The notes below the pieces were generated by a model. It worked only from the letters and a program-made list of their open reading frames with translations, was not told the origin of the DNA and did not search any database. Positions 47,656 to 58,726 of a stretch of DNA of 64,000 nucleotides are shown piece after piece (position 1 is the first letter of the stretch; each line of letters starts with the position of its first letter). The position numbers and the translations under genes are program-made. This stretch comes from Alcaligenaceae bacterium (GTDB lineage: Bacteria > Pseudomonadota > Gammaproteobacteria > Burkholderiales > Burkholderiaceae_B), in the NCBI GenBank assembly GCA_029265795.1, contig JAJUGV010000005.1:1-64000 (forward strand), given 5' to 3'.

Positions 47656-48491
47656 GTGGTGGAAAAACTATCAGTCTGGAGTTCTTTCCTCCACGCGAAG
47701 AGTCTGCACGTGAAAAGCTGGTAGTGGCGGCGCGCGAGCTCGTGGCTCGCAAGCCTGCCTATGTCAGTGTCACCTATGGTGCGGGCGGCTCCACACGCAG
47801 CGGCACTGCTGACACCGTGCGCCTGATGCAATCCCTGGGTGTTGATACCGCCCCGCATTTGTCGTGTATCGGCTCCAGCCGTAGCGAACTGCGCGAGATT
47901 CTCGACGAATATCGTGAGCAGGGCATCCGGCGCATCGTGGCACTGCGGGGCGATCTGCCCTCCGGCATGGGCCGATACCCCGGCGAGGTGCACTACGCCA
48001 ACGAACTGGTGAGCCTGATACGCGAACACAGCGGCGACTGGTTTCACATCGAAGTGGCCGCGTATCCGGAAGTTCACCCGCAGGCGGGCAGTGCTGCTGC
48101 CGATCTGCAGCATTTCATCGACAAGGTGAAGGCAGGCTCTAACGGCGCCATCACGCAGTACTTTTTTAATGCCGACGCCTACTTCGATTTTGTTGAGCGC
48201 GTTCGGGCGCAGGGCGTTGACGTTCCTATCGTGCCGGGCATCATGCCCATCACCAATTACAAGCAGCTGGCTCGTTTTTCCAACATGTGTGGGGCGGAGA
48301 TCCCGCGTTGGCTGGAGTCACGGCTTGTGGATTTCGGTGATGACCTCGCTTCTCTACGTGCGTTCGGCGCCGATTTTGTAACGGAAATGTCCCAGCGCCT
48401 GCTGGATCAGGGTGCGCCGGGCCTGCATTTCTATACATTGAACAACGCCGAAGCCACGCTGGCGGTGTGGGAAAGGCTGGACGTCGCCTGA
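47652..48491 (+). CDS. metF: 5,10-methylenetetrahydrofolate reductase
   Basis: ISLEFFPPREESAREKL, VSVTYGAGGSTRSGT, HLSCIGSSRSELREIL, ITQYFFNADAY. Confidence 0.96.
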   Translation: MSGGKTISLEFFPPREESAREKLVVAARELVARKPAYVSVTYGAGGSTRSGTADTVRLMQSLGVDTAPHLSCIGSSRSELREILDEYREQGIRRIVALRGDLPSGMGRYPGEVHYANELVSLIREHSGDWFHIEVAAYPEVHPQAGSAAADLQHFIDKVKAGSNGAITQYFFNADAYFDFVERVRAQGVDVPIVPGIMPITNYKQLARFSNMCGAEIPRWLESRLVDFGDDLASLRAFGADFVTEMSQRLLDQGAPGLHFYTLNNAEATLAVWERLDVA

Positions 48492-48496
48492 TAGCG

Positions 48497-49126
48497 CTAA
48501 AGGGCGGGCGCGGGAACCGCCCAGCCCTTATCGGTCAATATGCCGTCGAGGCGTACATCATGTGGCTGCGAGATGTGGCCGATTTCGCTTAAGTCGCCGG
48601 TTGCCCATGCAATACCGATGGTTACAAAGGGGTGGCCCGCTTCCTTGAGCGCGGCCAGTGTGCGATCATAATATCCGCCACCGTAACCCACGCGGTCGCC
48701 GGCACGGGTGTAGCCGAGCGTGGGTACCAAAATGATGTCAGGAAGCGGTGCCGGCCCGCTCACTGGCTCTTGTATGCCGTAAGCGCCCTTACGCATTGGG
48801 CCATCCGGTTCCCATGTGTGGAATTCCAGCGGTGCATCAGGAGCGGTGACCACAGGCAAAGATACCTGGTAGCCGTCTTCTTCCACCCATTGGCGCAGCA
48901 GGGGCAGCAACTGCGGTTCTTCGGGCATAGACCAAAATGCCGCAATATTTTTGGGTGTCGGCCGGCCTTCTTCACGCAGACGGGTGACGTTCGTGGCAAG
49001 CCACGTGTACAGGCGACCACGGATCAGCAGCGCTCCCCGACTGCTGTCCGATGAGCTCTGTGCAGCCCGCAACTCTTTGAGTCGCGTACGCAGTTGGACT
49101 GCGTTATTCTCTTTATTCTCGTTCAT
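48497..49126 (-). CDS. 5-formyltetrahydrofolate cyclo-ligase
   Basis: ILVPTLGYTRAGDRVGYGGGYYDRTLA; start at ATG 49126 rather than the long ORF limit. Confidence 0.93.
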   Translation of the reverse strand: MNENKENNAVQLRTRLKELRAAQSSSDSSRGALLIRGRLYTWLATNVTRLREEGRPTPKNIAAFWSMPEEPQLLPLLRQWVEEDGYQVSLPVVTAPDAPLEFHTWEPDGPMRKGAYGIQEPVSGPAPLPDIILVPTLGYTRAGDRVGYGGGYYDRTLAALKEAGHPFVTIGIAWATGDLSEIGHISQPHDVRLDGILTDKGWAVPAPAL

Positions 49127-49153
49127 GGCGGTGTCTGGTAGGAAGGACGTAAG

Positions 49154-51286
49154 ATGATAGCCAATAGGCCAACGTATCGGCAAACTGCTGCAACGCAGCG
49201 AAAAAAAACCGTGCAACGCAGGCTCGGCCTGATTTTGGCGGTCGGTGTTCTTGCCGTGGCCGGCTGTTCTAGGTCGCAGTCGGGCGTGCAGCTGAGCGAA
49301 GTCATCGAAGATATCGACCTGCGGCAGACATTGGTGGCCGAATCCAGCGGCAAAGCCATGGCAGCGGCAAAACCGGGTGCGAAAAAAGTTGAGCCTGTAC
49401 GCCTCATTGTGCCCCCAGAAGCACGTGAGGCGGTAGTACAGGCACGCGAGGCCATGCGAGCCAAGCAGTGGGACCGTGTACAAGCGCTCATCCCTCAAGC
49501 TGACAAAGACCCGGTGCTGGGCTTCTATGTGCGCTACTGGTGGCTGCTGAATCGACTTCAAGATCCGGCGCTGCCAGTTCCCGAAAGCGAAATACAGGAA
49601 TTCTTTGCTCGCAATCAGGATGCCTACCTGGCAGACCGGCTCAAGCGCGAATGGATGATCGCCGCCGGTAAGGCGGGCGACTACCAACAGGTGCTGGGGT
49701 TGGCGCCGGTCGTGGTGGATAACGCCGAATCCCGTTGCACCGTGCTCATGGCAGAACACATGAGTGGGCGTAAGATACGGCCCGCCGACGCCGTCGACGC
49801 TTTTTCGCCCGGTCCGGCTTGCTGGACCATGCTCGACCAGTTCTATGAGCGCAAGGTTCTTGGGTGGTCAGACCTGCAAGGCATGCTGCGGGCGTCTCTC
49901 GAAACCAACCGGCATGGTAATTCTCGACGTTTGGCCGCCATTATGTTCGACGGCGCTCAAATGCGTGACTACACCGCCATCATGAAAGACCCGAGCAAAT
50001 GGCTTCAGGGGCGCCAGCCCCCACGTAGTCCGGCTGAACTTGAACTCACCGCCATTGCCCTTTCACGTCTTGCCTATGGGCCCAAGCGGCTTGAGAATGC
50101 CCGCTGGATCGAGAAAAACTGGGAAGGTACGCTGCCGCGGCCCTATATGGAATGGGTGTGGAGCCAGTTCGGTCTTGTGGCGGCGCTCAATGTTGAGCTC
50201 GACGCTGCCCGCTGGTATCGCAAGTCGGGCAACTTCCGCATGACCGACTACAACCACGCCTGGCAGGTGCGTGCGGAATTGCGCCAGCCGGTTATCGACT
50301 GGAATCAGGTCGCCAAGGCGGTGCGCCGGATGTCGGCAAGGCAAGCGGCGGAACCGGTCTGGGTTTACTGGTATGCACGTGCGTTAAGCGCGCTGGGCAA
50401 CCAGCAGGCGGCACAGGAACACTACCGGTCTATTGCTAATGATCTCAGCTTCTACGGCCTGCTGGCCAGCGAGGAGCTGGGGCAATTGCAACCCCTACCG
50501 TCCGCGCCGGCGCCGGTAACGGAAAGCGAACTAGCCGAGGCCCGCAACCATCCTGGGCTGCAACGCGCCGCAGCGCTGTTCGAGCTCGGTTGGCGGCCCG
50601 AAGCCGTGCCCGAGTGGAACTTCAGCCTGCGCGGCATGAGCGACCGTCAACTGCTGGCGGCTTCCGAGTTCGCACGCGAAAAGCACATCTACGATCGGGT
50701 GGTCAATACCTCCCTGCGTACCGAGCAGGAAATCGACCTTACGCAGCGCTTTATTGCACCGTTTTCCGGCGAGGTATCGCAGAAAGCTCGCGAGATCAAT
50801 CTGGATCCGGCCTGGGTCTATGGTGTCATCAGGCAGGAGTCCCGGTTCATCACGGATGCGCGGTCGCGCGTCGGGGCATCAGGGCTGATGCAGCTGATGC
50901 CGGCCACAGCGAAATGGGTTGCGAACAAGATCGGCATGAAGGATTTCCATCCTTCGCGGGTGAATGAGTTCGAAGTCAATACCATCTTGGGTACGAACTA
51001 TCTGCGCATGGTGCTCAATGACCTGAATGGCTCGGAAGTGCTGGCGACTGCCGGCTATAACGCGGGGCCGCGGCGCCCGGTGCAATGGCGTTCCAAGTTG
51101 GCTGCGCCTGTCGAAGGGGCCATCTTTGCTGAAACCATACCCTTCACTGAAACTCGCATCTATGTGAAGAACGTCATGTCTAACGCTATCTATTACGCGA
51201 CTCTTTTCACCGGTCAGCCGCAATCGCTGAAGGCCTGGCTAGGCACCGTTGAGCCGGCCGCTAATCGGCAGGTGGCTTTGCCTTGA
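49154..51286 (+). CDS. Soluble lytic murein transglycosylase (Slt70-like lipoprotein)
   Basis: VAGCSRSQ lipobox, alpha-superhelical U-domain, [44 protein letters not shown]. Confidence 0.94.
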   Translation: MIANRPTYRQTAATQRKKTVQRRLGLILAVGVLAVAGCSRSQSGVQLSEVIEDIDLRQTLVAESSGKAMAAAKPGAKKVEPVRLIVPPEAREAVVQAREAMRAKQWDRVQALIPQADKDPVLGFYVRYWWLLNRLQDPALPVPESEIQEFFARNQDAYLADRLKREWMIAAGKAGDYQQVLGLAPVVVDNAESRCTVLMAEHMSGRKIRPADAVDAFSPGPACWTMLDQFYERKVLGWSDLQGMLRASLETNRHGNSRRLAAIMFDGAQMRDYTAIMKDPSKWLQGRQPPRSPAELELTAIALSRLAYGPKRLENARWIEKNWEGTLPRPYMEWVWSQFGLVAALNVELDAARWYRKSGNFRMTDYNHAWQVRAELRQPVIDWNQVAKAVRRMSARQAAEPVWVYWYARALSALGNQQAAQEHYRSIANDLSFYGLLASEELGQLQPLPSAPAPVTESELAEARNHPGLQRAAALFELGWRPEAVPEWNFSLRGMSDRQLLAASEFAREKHIYDRVVNTSLRTEQEIDLTQRFIAPFSGEVSQKAREINLDPAWVYGVIRQESRFITDARSRVGASGLMQLMPATAKWVANKIGMKDFHPSRVNEFEVNTILGTNYLRMVLNDLNGSEVLATAGYNAGPRRPVQWRSKLAAPVEGAIFAETIPFTETRIYVKNVMSNAIYYATLFTGQPQSLKAWLGTVEPAANRQVALP

Positions 51287-52401
51287 CCCGCATTGATCCG
51301 GTGCTCCAGGGCCTTCAAGTCTATGTTGTGGGCGGAGCAGTGCGCGACGAATTGTTGAACCTGCCTGCCGGTGACCGCGACTGGGTGGTGGTGGGCGCCA
51401 CCCCCGCCGATATGGAGGCCCGGGGCTTCATCCCGGTGGGTGACGACTTCCCGGTTTTCCTGCATCCCCGCAGCAAAGAGGAATACGCCCTGGCCCGCAC
51501 CGAACGGAAATCCGGTCGGGGTTACAAGGGGTTCACCTTCTACACGGGAACCGACGTTACGCTTGAAGACGACCTGCAGCGGCGTGATCTCACCATCAAC
51601 GCCATTGCCCGCCACGCCGATGGTACGCTGGTGGACCCTTGCGGCGGCTTACGCGATCTTGAGGCAAAAGTGTTGCGCCATGTCGGTGCCGCCTTCTCCG
51701 AAGATCCTGTGCGGCTGTTGCGCCTGGCTCGTTTCGCCGCGCGCTTCCCAGACTTCTCGGTGGCGCCCGAAACGTTGAAGCAGGCGGAACAACTGGTGGA
51801 GTCGGGCGAGGTCGACGCGCTCGTAGCAGAACGAATATGGCAGGAAGTGGCGAAGGGGCTCATGACCCGGCGCCCGGGACGCATGTTCGAGGTATTGACC
51901 GACACCGGGGCGCTGCCACGGGTAATGCCCGGGCTGGTGTATGTTGAAGAAATCGGCGATCAGCTTGCAAAGGCGGCCGAGCGCGGCTTACCGCTGGCCT
52001 CACGATACGCGGTGCTATGTCGGCTGACCGACGATTCCGATGCGCTGAGCCGCCGTATCCGAGCCCCTGTCGAATGTGCCTCGTATGCGCGGCTTCTGCG
52101 TGTTTTACTTGCCGGCCTATCGGCAGCAGATGCCGAATCCGTACTTGGCCTGTTGGAAGCCTGCGATGTGTTACGCAAGCCGGATCGCTTCCTCGACCTG
52201 TTGAAGGCTTGCGCCTGTGTGCGCGATGTCGACGAGGCGGCATGGGTGCAGCGGATGCAGGCCGTACGGGGGGTGGATGCGGGCGCGATTGCCAAATCCT
52301 GCCCTGACCGCAAACACATTCCAGCGGCGGTACGCGCCGCTCGGCTGGCGGCGCTACAGGCGGTTTGCTCTACAGAGCCCCTCTCCGGTCACCCTGAATG
52401 A
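51283..52401 (+). CDS. cca: Multifunctional CCA tRNA nucleotidyltransferase
   Basis: [43 protein letters not shown] start. Confidence 0.94.
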   Translation: MTRIDPVLQGLQVYVVGGAVRDELLNLPAGDRDWVVVGATPADMEARGFIPVGDDFPVFLHPRSKEEYALARTERKSGRGYKGFTFYTGTDVTLEDDLQRRDLTINAIARHADGTLVDPCGGLRDLEAKVLRHVGAAFSEDPVRLLRLARFAARFPDFSVAPETLKQAEQLVESGEVDALVAERIWQEVAKGLMTRRPGRMFEVLTDTGALPRVMPGLVYVEEIGDQLAKAAERGLPLASRYAVLCRLTDDSDALSRRIRAPVECASYARLLRVLLAGLSAADAESVLGLLEACDVLRKPDRFLDLLKACACVRDVDEAAWVQRMQAVRGVDAGAIAKSCPDRKHIPAAVRAARLAALQAVCSTEPLSGHPE

Positions 52402-53560
52402 AACCCAGCAAAGGCGGCTCGACCCCCCGGCCCACTGCCAGAACCTTGAAAAGCTCGCCCATTTCCGCCTCTGAAACCAGTTTCTGAACGGCAGATAACT
52501 GGGCCGGCATGTTTGACGTTTGCGGGCCGGTCATCGCAGCCTGCAATAGAGACGGCAACCCGGCGTTCAGTAGGAAACGCGCCTGGTTGGTGTAGCCCAG
52601 TACGTCCAGGCCGCCTTCCAGTGCGGCATCAGCCATGGCGGTGAAATCCACATGCGCAGTGATATCCTGGATCCCTGCCAGAACCAAAGGCTGATCGTGG
52701 CTATGGTGACGGAAGTGGCACATTAAAGTGCCGGTCAGTCTCTGGGGATGATAATACTCACGCTGGGGAAAGCCGTAGTCAATCAGCAATGCCGCCCCGT
52801 TCTTGAGCCAGCCGCCGAGCTGCCTGACCCAGGCTTCTGCCTGAAGGTTGACCTCTGAGCGGTAGCCGGGAAGGGCCGGCATACGATTTTCGATCACTGA
52901 CCGTAGATCCGCGTTTGCAGGCTGTTCTTCCCATTCGAAAGGGGGAGAGCCTTCCGGGCGGGCCTGTACACCCAGCTCCATTAAATGGCCGGCTTCGTTC
53001 CAGCGAAACAGCGTCACCGGCATGGCGTCCAGCACCTCGTTCGCGACGACGCAACCTTCAAAGGCATCCGGTAGCGTATCCAGCCACTCTACAGATTGCG
53101 CCCACGGCGCCAGTCGTTCAGCTTGTCGTGCAGAGAGATCTGCCGAGACTTCAAGAATTTGATACCGGATGTCGATGCCCAATTCCTGCAGCGCAGGAAT
53201 CAAGGACGCGGCCAGAGCTCCGGTACCGGCTCCGAACTCAAGTACCGTGTTCGTGCCGGTCATCTTAAGTATCTGCGCAACCTGCCTCGCCAGTACTTGT
53301 CCAAATAGCGGAGTCATCTCGGGCGCGGTGGTGAAGTCGCCGGTAGGCAAATCAGCACCGAATTTGGTGTTGCCTGCCGCGTAGTAACCCAGGCCCGGCG
53401 CGTAAAGTGCCTGCGCCATCCATTCTTCGAACGAAAGCCTGCCCTGTGGACTTGCCGTGAGGCACTCGAGCAAATGGTTTTCTACGAGTTGCGAGTGTGC
53501 AGCGCTTTGCGGGTCAACCGGCGGCAGGCCCGCAGGCAGCAACGGAGATGCCGGCATCAT
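52370..53560 (-). CDS. SAM-dependent methyltransferase, MidA/NDUFAF7 (COG1565) family
   Basis: [68 protein letters not shown]. Confidence 0.93.
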   Translation of the reverse strand: MMPASPLLPAGLPPVDPQSAAHSQLVENHLLECLTASPQGRLSFEEWMAQALYAPGLGYYAAGNTKFGADLPTGDFTTAPEMTPLFGQVLARQVAQILKMTGTNTVLEFGAGTGALAASLIPALQELGIDIRYQILEVSADLSARQAERLAPWAQSVEWLDTLPDAFEGCVVANEVLDAMPVTLFRWNEAGHLMELGVQARPEGSPPFEWEEQPANADLRSVIENRMPALPGYRSEVNLQAEAWVRQLGGWLKNGAALLIDYGFPQREYYHPQRLTGTLMCHFRHHSHDQPLVLAGIQDITAHVDFTAMADAALEGGLDVLGYTNQARFLLNAGLPSLLQAAMTGPQTSNMPAQLSAVQKLVSEAEMGELFKVLAVGRGVEPPLLGFIQGDRRGAL

Positions 53561-53757
53561 GATTCAATATCCTTTGCGGGGCGGTCGGCTTGTTCTGACT
53601 TCTTGCGACTGAGGATGCGAAGGGCGTTGTACATGGACAGCAGAAAGGAAATCAGCAATGCTGCGATGAAGGCAACAAGGTAATTTCCCAGAACAATCCA
53701 TAGCGGCAGGGACAGTATCAGCGCCAGCACGAAAGGGTGGTTCACAAGCTGCTTCAT
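53557..53757 (-). CDS. Small conserved membrane protein
   Basis: 66-aa, two TM segments; 4-nt overlap with the downstream methyltransferase gene. Confidence 0.7.
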   Translation of the reverse strand: MKQLVNHPFVLALILSLPLWIVLGNYLVAFIAALLISFLLSMYNALRILSRKKSEQADRPAKDIES

Positions 53758-53831
53758 GGGTGGCTACTATACCAGCGCCGCCGGCGTGTGGCCCTCTGAC
53801 TTCAGAGCCGCACGCGGGGCTGCTTCACAGC

Positions 53832-55316
53832 TTAATAACGGGCTGCGTTGCGATGGCTGCGCTCGTTGCGGCGAGCTGGAGCTGCCCGGCCGGCTGGAGC
53901 GGCATTCCCTGGGCGCCGGCTGCGACGTACACCTTCACCCTGGGGTTTTCGGTCAGCAGACCATTCGGTGCGACGGTCGCTCTTCCACTCAGGCTTCGCT
54001 TCCTTGCCACGGCCGGGTTGCCACTCGCCGCGGCCCTCCGGCCGGCGATCGGTCTTCCATTCCGGCTTGCGCGCACCTTGGGGCCGTCCCTGGCCGTCGC
54101 GCCGCGTGCTGCCGTGGGAGCCACGATACCCGCCGCCACCACCGCCCGGCCGCTTGCCGAAGCTACGTTGCGGCTTGCGTTGTGGTTCGAGACCGGCGAT
54201 TTCGTCCATGGGAATGCTTCGACCGATGAAATGCTCGATGCGGCGGATCTTGTGTCGTTCCGAATGGATTGCCAAGGTGTAAGCCTGACCATTGCGACCG
54301 GCACGACCGGTACGACCGATGCGGTGAACATAGTCTTCCGCATGCATGGGAAGATCGTAGTTAAACGCGTGGCTGATGCCTTGTACGTCGATGCCGCGGG
54401 CGGCGACGTCAGTAGCAACCAGAATACGTACACGGCCACGTTGCAACATGCCCAGTGTGCGAGTGCGCTGGCGCTGGTTCATGTCGCCATGTAACGCGGC
54501 GGCGGCATAACCCTGTTCGTTCAAATAGCCGGCCAGATCGTCCGCCCCACGCTTGGTGGAGGTAAAGACAATGGCCTGATCAAGGGACGTGTCACGCAAA
54601 AGGTGATCCAGCAGACGCAGCTTGTGGGAGCCATCATCGGCGTAAAGCAGTGTCTGCTCAATGTTTTCATGGCGCTGTTTCTGGCTGGCTAGTTCCAGGC
54701 GAACCGGATTGCGCATCATGCGGGAAGCCAGCTGCGCTACCGTGCCGTCCAGCGTCGCAGAGAACAACAATGTTTGTCGCTCGGCAGGAAGGCGGGCGAT
54801 GATGGACTCGATCTCTTCAATGAAACCCATGTCCAGCATGCGATCGGCCTCATCCAGCACCAGAGTACGGACGGTCGACAGGTTGACGCGTTTGGCCTGC
54901 AGGTGATCGATAAGCCGTCCCGGCGTGGCAACCAAGACGTCCACACGGCGCGACAGCGCTTTGATTTGTGCGCCGTAGGGCATGCCGCCCACAACGGTGG
55001 CGATACGCAAGCCATTGATGCCGGCGCCATAGACACGAGTCGCGTCTGCGACCTGCAGAGCCAGTTCGCGGGTGGGCGTCAGGACCAGCACTTGGACGCC
55101 GCTGCCTTTATTGGAAGGAAGTTGCGCGATCCGGTTCAGAGTGGGCAGCATGAACGCAGCAGTCTTGCCGCTACCGGTCTGCGAGGACACCATCAGGTCC
55201 TCGCCTGCCATGGCTCGCGGAATGGCGGTTGCCTGAACAGGCGTGGGTTGGCTGAAGCCGGCACGGTCGAGCGCCGACAACAGGGTCGGGATGAGTCCCA
55301 GGGATTCAAAAGACAT
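53832..55316 (-). CDS. rhlE: DEAD-box RNA helicase RhlE with basic, Gly/Arg-rich C-terminal tail
   Basis: MSFESLGLIPTLLSALDRAGFSQPTPVQATAIP, SQTGSGKTAAFMLP, LDEADRMLDMGF, VHRIGRTGRAG. Confidence 0.95.
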   Translation of the reverse strand: MSFESLGLIPTLLSALDRAGFSQPTPVQATAIPRAMAGEDLMVSSQTGSGKTAAFMLPTLNRIAQLPSNKGSGVQVLVLTPTRELALQVADATRVYGAGINGLRIATVVGGMPYGAQIKALSRRVDVLVATPGRLIDHLQAKRVNLSTVRTLVLDEADRMLDMGFIEEIESIIARLPAERQTLLFSATLDGTVAQLASRMMRNPVRLELASQKQRHENIEQTLLYADDGSHKLRLLDHLLRDTSLDQAIVFTSTKRGADDLAGYLNEQGYAAAALHGDMNQRQRTRTLGMLQRGRVRILVATDVAARGIDVQGISHAFNYDLPMHAEDYVHRIGRTGRAGRNGQAYTLAIHSERHKIRRIEHFIGRSIPMDEIAGLEPQRKPQRSFGKRPGGGGGGYRGSHGSTRRDGQGRPQGARKPEWKTDRRPEGRGEWQPGRGKEAKPEWKSDRRTEWSADRKPQGEGVRRSRRPGNAAPAGRAAPARRNERSHRNAARY

Positions 55317-55643
55317 GATTACCTTTGCCGTGGAAGGCGGTATTTGCGCGCAGGGCCGAGCATGGCCAGGAAAGGCACGCGGTTGAGTGGATCATCGTGC
55401 CGACCCAATCAACCCGGATGCACGGAATTCGTGCGCCGCGCAAAACGGCAAGGTACTGGAAGGTCAGGGTGCGATGTTGTGCGGCATACGCTTTTGATGG
55501 CGGCCCGCTGCAAGGTGAACTGTTAATTAGCTCATGCAGGGCCTGCATCCATGCCGACACTTTTCTAGAATGCAGCCCGCCATTATAGGATGAACTTGGT
55601 GATCCGGCTAGTGTTTGTTGTTTTTTCCGGATTCTTAGCTAAG

Positions 55644-56885
55644 TTAGCCGGTCATTGCGGCATGGGATACCCACTGAATGGGTTGCACCCCTTGCGCGCT
55701 CAGCCAGGCGTTGGCCTGTGAAAAGTGGCGGCATCCTATAAAGGGGCGAGGCGGCCGCGATGCAGACAATGGCGAGGGGTGGTTGGCCATGAAAATCGTG
55801 TAGGCCTGACCCTTCTCTCGGATAGATGTTTGCTTGCTTTGAGCATGACTACCCCATAGCAGGAATACTTTGGGTTGTGCCGTGGCGGCCACTGTGTCGA
55901 TAAGTGCGTCAGTCACGATCTCCCAACCTTTACGGGCATGTGAGCCCGCCGCGCCTTGTTCCACGGTAAGGCTGGTGTTGAGCAACAGTACCCCCTGGTG
56001 ACTCCAGTCAGACAGGTCAGTGCGACGGCGCCGCGGCATGTCCGGGTATTCCTGCGCCAGTTCATTGAAGATGTTGCGCAGGCTGGGGGGCGTCGGGCAC
56101 CCGTCAGGGACCGAGAATGCCAACCCCTGCGCCTGGCCGGGGCCATGGTAGGGGTCCTGTCCCAGTATCACTACGCGCACGTCTTCTGGAGCCAGCTCTT
56201 CCAGCGCTCGAAATATGCGCGCTGGAAAGATCACCGCACCGTCCTGCAGCCGCTGCGCGAGAAACTCGTCCAGGCGGGCAATGGCGTCTTGTACCGCTGG
56301 TGTGTCCAATGCGGTCCGCCAACCGGGGTGTAGGCGGGCGAGCTGCCGACTGGGAAGTTCCTGCAGCCGGTTGGACGAAGGCACAGAAGACGGGGCCGGC
56401 GAAGCAGCCGGTTCGCTGTTGCCATTACCGAATGTGTGCTGCAGACTGACCTTCAATGCCATGGTGTACTCACCCTGTAGCGCTGCCAAGGCTTCATGGC
56501 GCTCTTTCCAGCTTGCCTGACTGTCTGAGTCGCGCTCCCGTTGCGGCGCCCAGATGCTATCCGGAAACCAAGGGTCGTCCTTCCAGCGGGGAATGACATG
56601 CCAATGCAAGTGAGGCGTCATATTGCCCAGCGACGCCAGGTTTACTTTGTCTGCCGCCAAAATACGGCGCTGCACACTTTCCACAACGAATACGGCCTGC
56701 ATCAGTAGTTGCTGGTCTGCCGCTTTCAAATCGCTCATTTCAGCGACATGGTGCTGCCAGATGATGCGCGTGTAGCCCGGAAGGTCGGGCTCCTGCACGT
56801 AAACCACTCTAAGTGCCTGGTTGCGCCAGATCAGCAAGCCGCCGTCTTCGACGCAGAGCCCGCATTCGTTTGGCTTTTGGGTCAT
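55644..56885 (-). CDS. ung: Fusion protein: N-terminal HIT-family hydrolase domain + C-terminal family 1 uracil-DNA glycosylase
   Basis: Single 413-aa frame: HLHWHVIPRW (HIT triad) then Pro/Ser/Ala linker then VVILGQDPYHGPGQAQGLAFSV and HPSPLSA (UDG motifs). Confidence 0.88.
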   Translation of the reverse strand: MTQKPNECGLCVEDGGLLIWRNQALRVVYVQEPDLPGYTRIIWQHHVAEMSDLKAADQQLLMQAVFVVESVQRRILAADKVNLASLGNMTPHLHWHVIPRWKDDPWFPDSIWAPQRERDSDSQASWKERHEALAALQGEYTMALKVSLQHTFGNGNSEPAASPAPSSVPSSNRLQELPSRQLARLHPGWRTALDTPAVQDAIARLDEFLAQRLQDGAVIFPARIFRALEELAPEDVRVVILGQDPYHGPGQAQGLAFSVPDGCPTPPSLRNIFNELAQEYPDMPRRRRTDLSDWSHQGVLLLNTSLTVEQGAAGSHARKGWEIVTDALIDTVAATAQPKVFLLWGSHAQSKQTSIREKGQAYTIFMANHPSPLSASRPPRPFIGCRHFSQANAWLSAQGVQPIQWVSHAAMTG

Positions 56886-56898
56886 TGTGCGGGCTGCT

Positions 56899-57690
56899 TC
56901 AGGCGAAAAACATCTCGTGGAGAGCGGCGCCCGGATCTTCTGCCCGCATGAAGGCTTCGCCCACCAGGAAGGCGTGAACCTCGTTATTTCGCATGAGTTT
57001 GACGTCATCCGGAGTGAGGATGCCGCTTTCCGTCACCACACGCTTGCCTTCCGGAATCAGAGGCAGCAGGTCGAGCGTGTTTTGCAGAGAAGTTTCGAAG
57101 TTGCGCAGATTGCGGTTGTTGATACCGACCAGCGACGTCTGAAGCTGCAGCGCAGTTTCGAGTTCGCTCCGGTCGTGCACTTCCACAAGCACATCCATGC
57201 CTAGTTCCAGCGCTACGGATTCGAATTCCTTGAGCTGGGCCAGGCTGAGCGCGGCGACAATCAACAAGATGCAGTCGGCGCCCAACGCGCGGGAATGGAT
57301 GATTTGGTAGGGGTCGACGATGAAGTCCTTGCGCAGCACGGGCAGGGAACACGCTGCACGCGCCTGACGCAGGTAATCGTACGAGCCCTGGAAGTACTGC
57401 ACATCGGTCAGCACCGACAAACATGCGGCGCCATGTGCGGCATATGTGCTGGCAATTTCGGTGGGGTTGAAGTTCTCGCGAATGACGCCCTTGGAGGGTG
57501 AGGCTTTTTTGATCTCAGCAATCACGGCGGGTTTGCCGCGGGCGATCTTGTCTTCCAAGGCGCGGCCGAACCCGCGCACGTCTTTGCGACTCTTTGCTTC
57601 TCGCAGAAGGTCGGATTCGCTTCGCATTTGGCGAGCGGTGGTGACTTCTACTTTCTTTGTTTCCAATATCTTGGCGAGAATGTCATTCAT
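56899..57690 (-). CDS. trpC: Indole-3-glycerol-phosphate synthase
   Basis: [50 protein letters not shown]. Confidence 0.97.
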   Translation of the reverse strand: MNDILAKILETKKVEVTTARQMRSESDLLREAKSRKDVRGFGRALEDKIARGKPAVIAEIKKASPSKGVIRENFNPTEIASTYAAHGAACLSVLTDVQYFQGSYDYLRQARAACSLPVLRKDFIVDPYQIIHSRALGADCILLIVAALSLAQLKEFESVALELGMDVLVEVHDRSELETALQLQTSLVGINNRNLRNFETSLQNTLDLLPLIPEGKRVVTESGILTPDDVKLMRNNEVHAFLVGEAFMRAEDPGAALHEMFFA

Positions 57691-58718
57691 GCGGACAATT
57701 TCTCCGTGTAACTGCGGAATTCTTCAAGTTTGGCGCGTGCCGCGCCGTTCCGCATGCATTCGTGAGCGAGCTCGAGGCCTTCCTTAATGGAAGCAGCCCC
57801 GTTGCCGGTGTAGATGGCTAGGCCGGCGTTGAGAGCAACGATATCACGGGCCGGACCTTCGACGTTATTCAGCGCTTCCCTGATGAGCCCTGCGGATTCT
57901 TCCCGGCTGGCGACTTTGATGCTGCGATTTGACACCATCGACATGCCGAAATCTTCCGGGTGGATTTCGTATTCGCTCACTACGCCGTCTTTCAGTTCGC
58001 CGACCATCGTGGCTGCGCCCAGTGAGCCTTCGTCCATGCCATCCTTTCCATGTACGATCAGCACGTGATTCGCGCCCAGGCGCTCCAATACTCGTACTTG
58101 GATCCCTACCAGGTCGGGATGAAAAACGCCCATCAGCTGGTTGGCCGCATTGGCCGGGTTGGTGAGCGGGCCAAGGATATTGAAGATGGTGCGTACCCCC
58201 AATTCCTTACGGATGGGAGCCACATTCTTCATGGCGGAATGGTGCGCAGGGGCAAACATGAAACCGATGCCGATCTCTTCAATGCATTCGGCGACCTGTT
58301 CCGGCGACAGGTTGATATTGATGCCCAGCGCTTCCAGTACATCGGCACTGCCGGACGACGAAGACGCGCTTCTGCCACCGTGCTTGGCGATCTTGACGCC
58401 GGCAGATGCGGCTACAAACATCGCCGCGGTCGAAATGTTGAAAGTGTTGGAACCATCGCCGCCCGTACCACACATGTCCAGCAAGTTGCTGGGGTCGGCG
58501 ACCGGAACGGGTAGCGCAAATTCGCGCATGACCTGAGCCGCGGCGGTGATTTCGCCAATGGTTTCTTTCTTAACGCGCAGGCCCATCAACAATGCAGCGG
58601 CCGTCGGCGCAGGTATTTCGCCACGCATGAGCATGCGCATAAGGTGGAGCATTTCATCGTGGAAGATTTCTCGATGCTCAATACAGCGGGTTAGGGCTTC
58701 AGTAGTGGTAATGGTCAT
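57687..58718 (-). CDS. trpD: Anthranilate phosphoribosyltransferase
   Basis: [36 protein letters not shown]. Confidence 0.97.
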   Translation of the reverse strand: MTITTTEALTRCIEHREIFHDEMLHLMRMLMRGEIPAPTAAALLMGLRVKKETIGEITAAAQVMREFALPVPVADPSNLLDMCGTGGDGSNTFNISTAAMFVAASAGVKIAKHGGRSASSSSGSADVLEALGININLSPEQVAECIEEIGIGFMFAPAHHSAMKNVAPIRKELGVRTIFNILGPLTNPANAANQLMGVFHPDLVGIQVRVLERLGANHVLIVHGKDGMDEGSLGAATMVGELKDGVVSEYEIHPEDFGMSMVSNRSIKVASREESAGLIREALNNVEGPARDIVALNAGLAIYTGNGAASIKEGLELAHECMRNGAARAKLEEFRSYTEKLSA

Positions 58719-58726
58719 GGGAATCG

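Noticed and set aside
49127-49153. 6S RNA expected upstream of the 5-formyl-THF cyclo-ligase gene
   Set aside because: Only 27 nt separate the divergent cyclo-ligase and slt starts; no room for 6S RNA here.
48497-49759. 420-aa ORF as a long 5-formyl-THF cyclo-ligase
   Set aside because: The N-terminal ~210 residues are antisense to slt and lack cyclo-ligase similarity; real start at ATG 49126.
53760-54494. Long + strand ORF antisense to rhlE (244 aa)
   Set aside because: Shadow ORF over the GC-rich RhlE tail; low-complexity translation with no recognisable domain.
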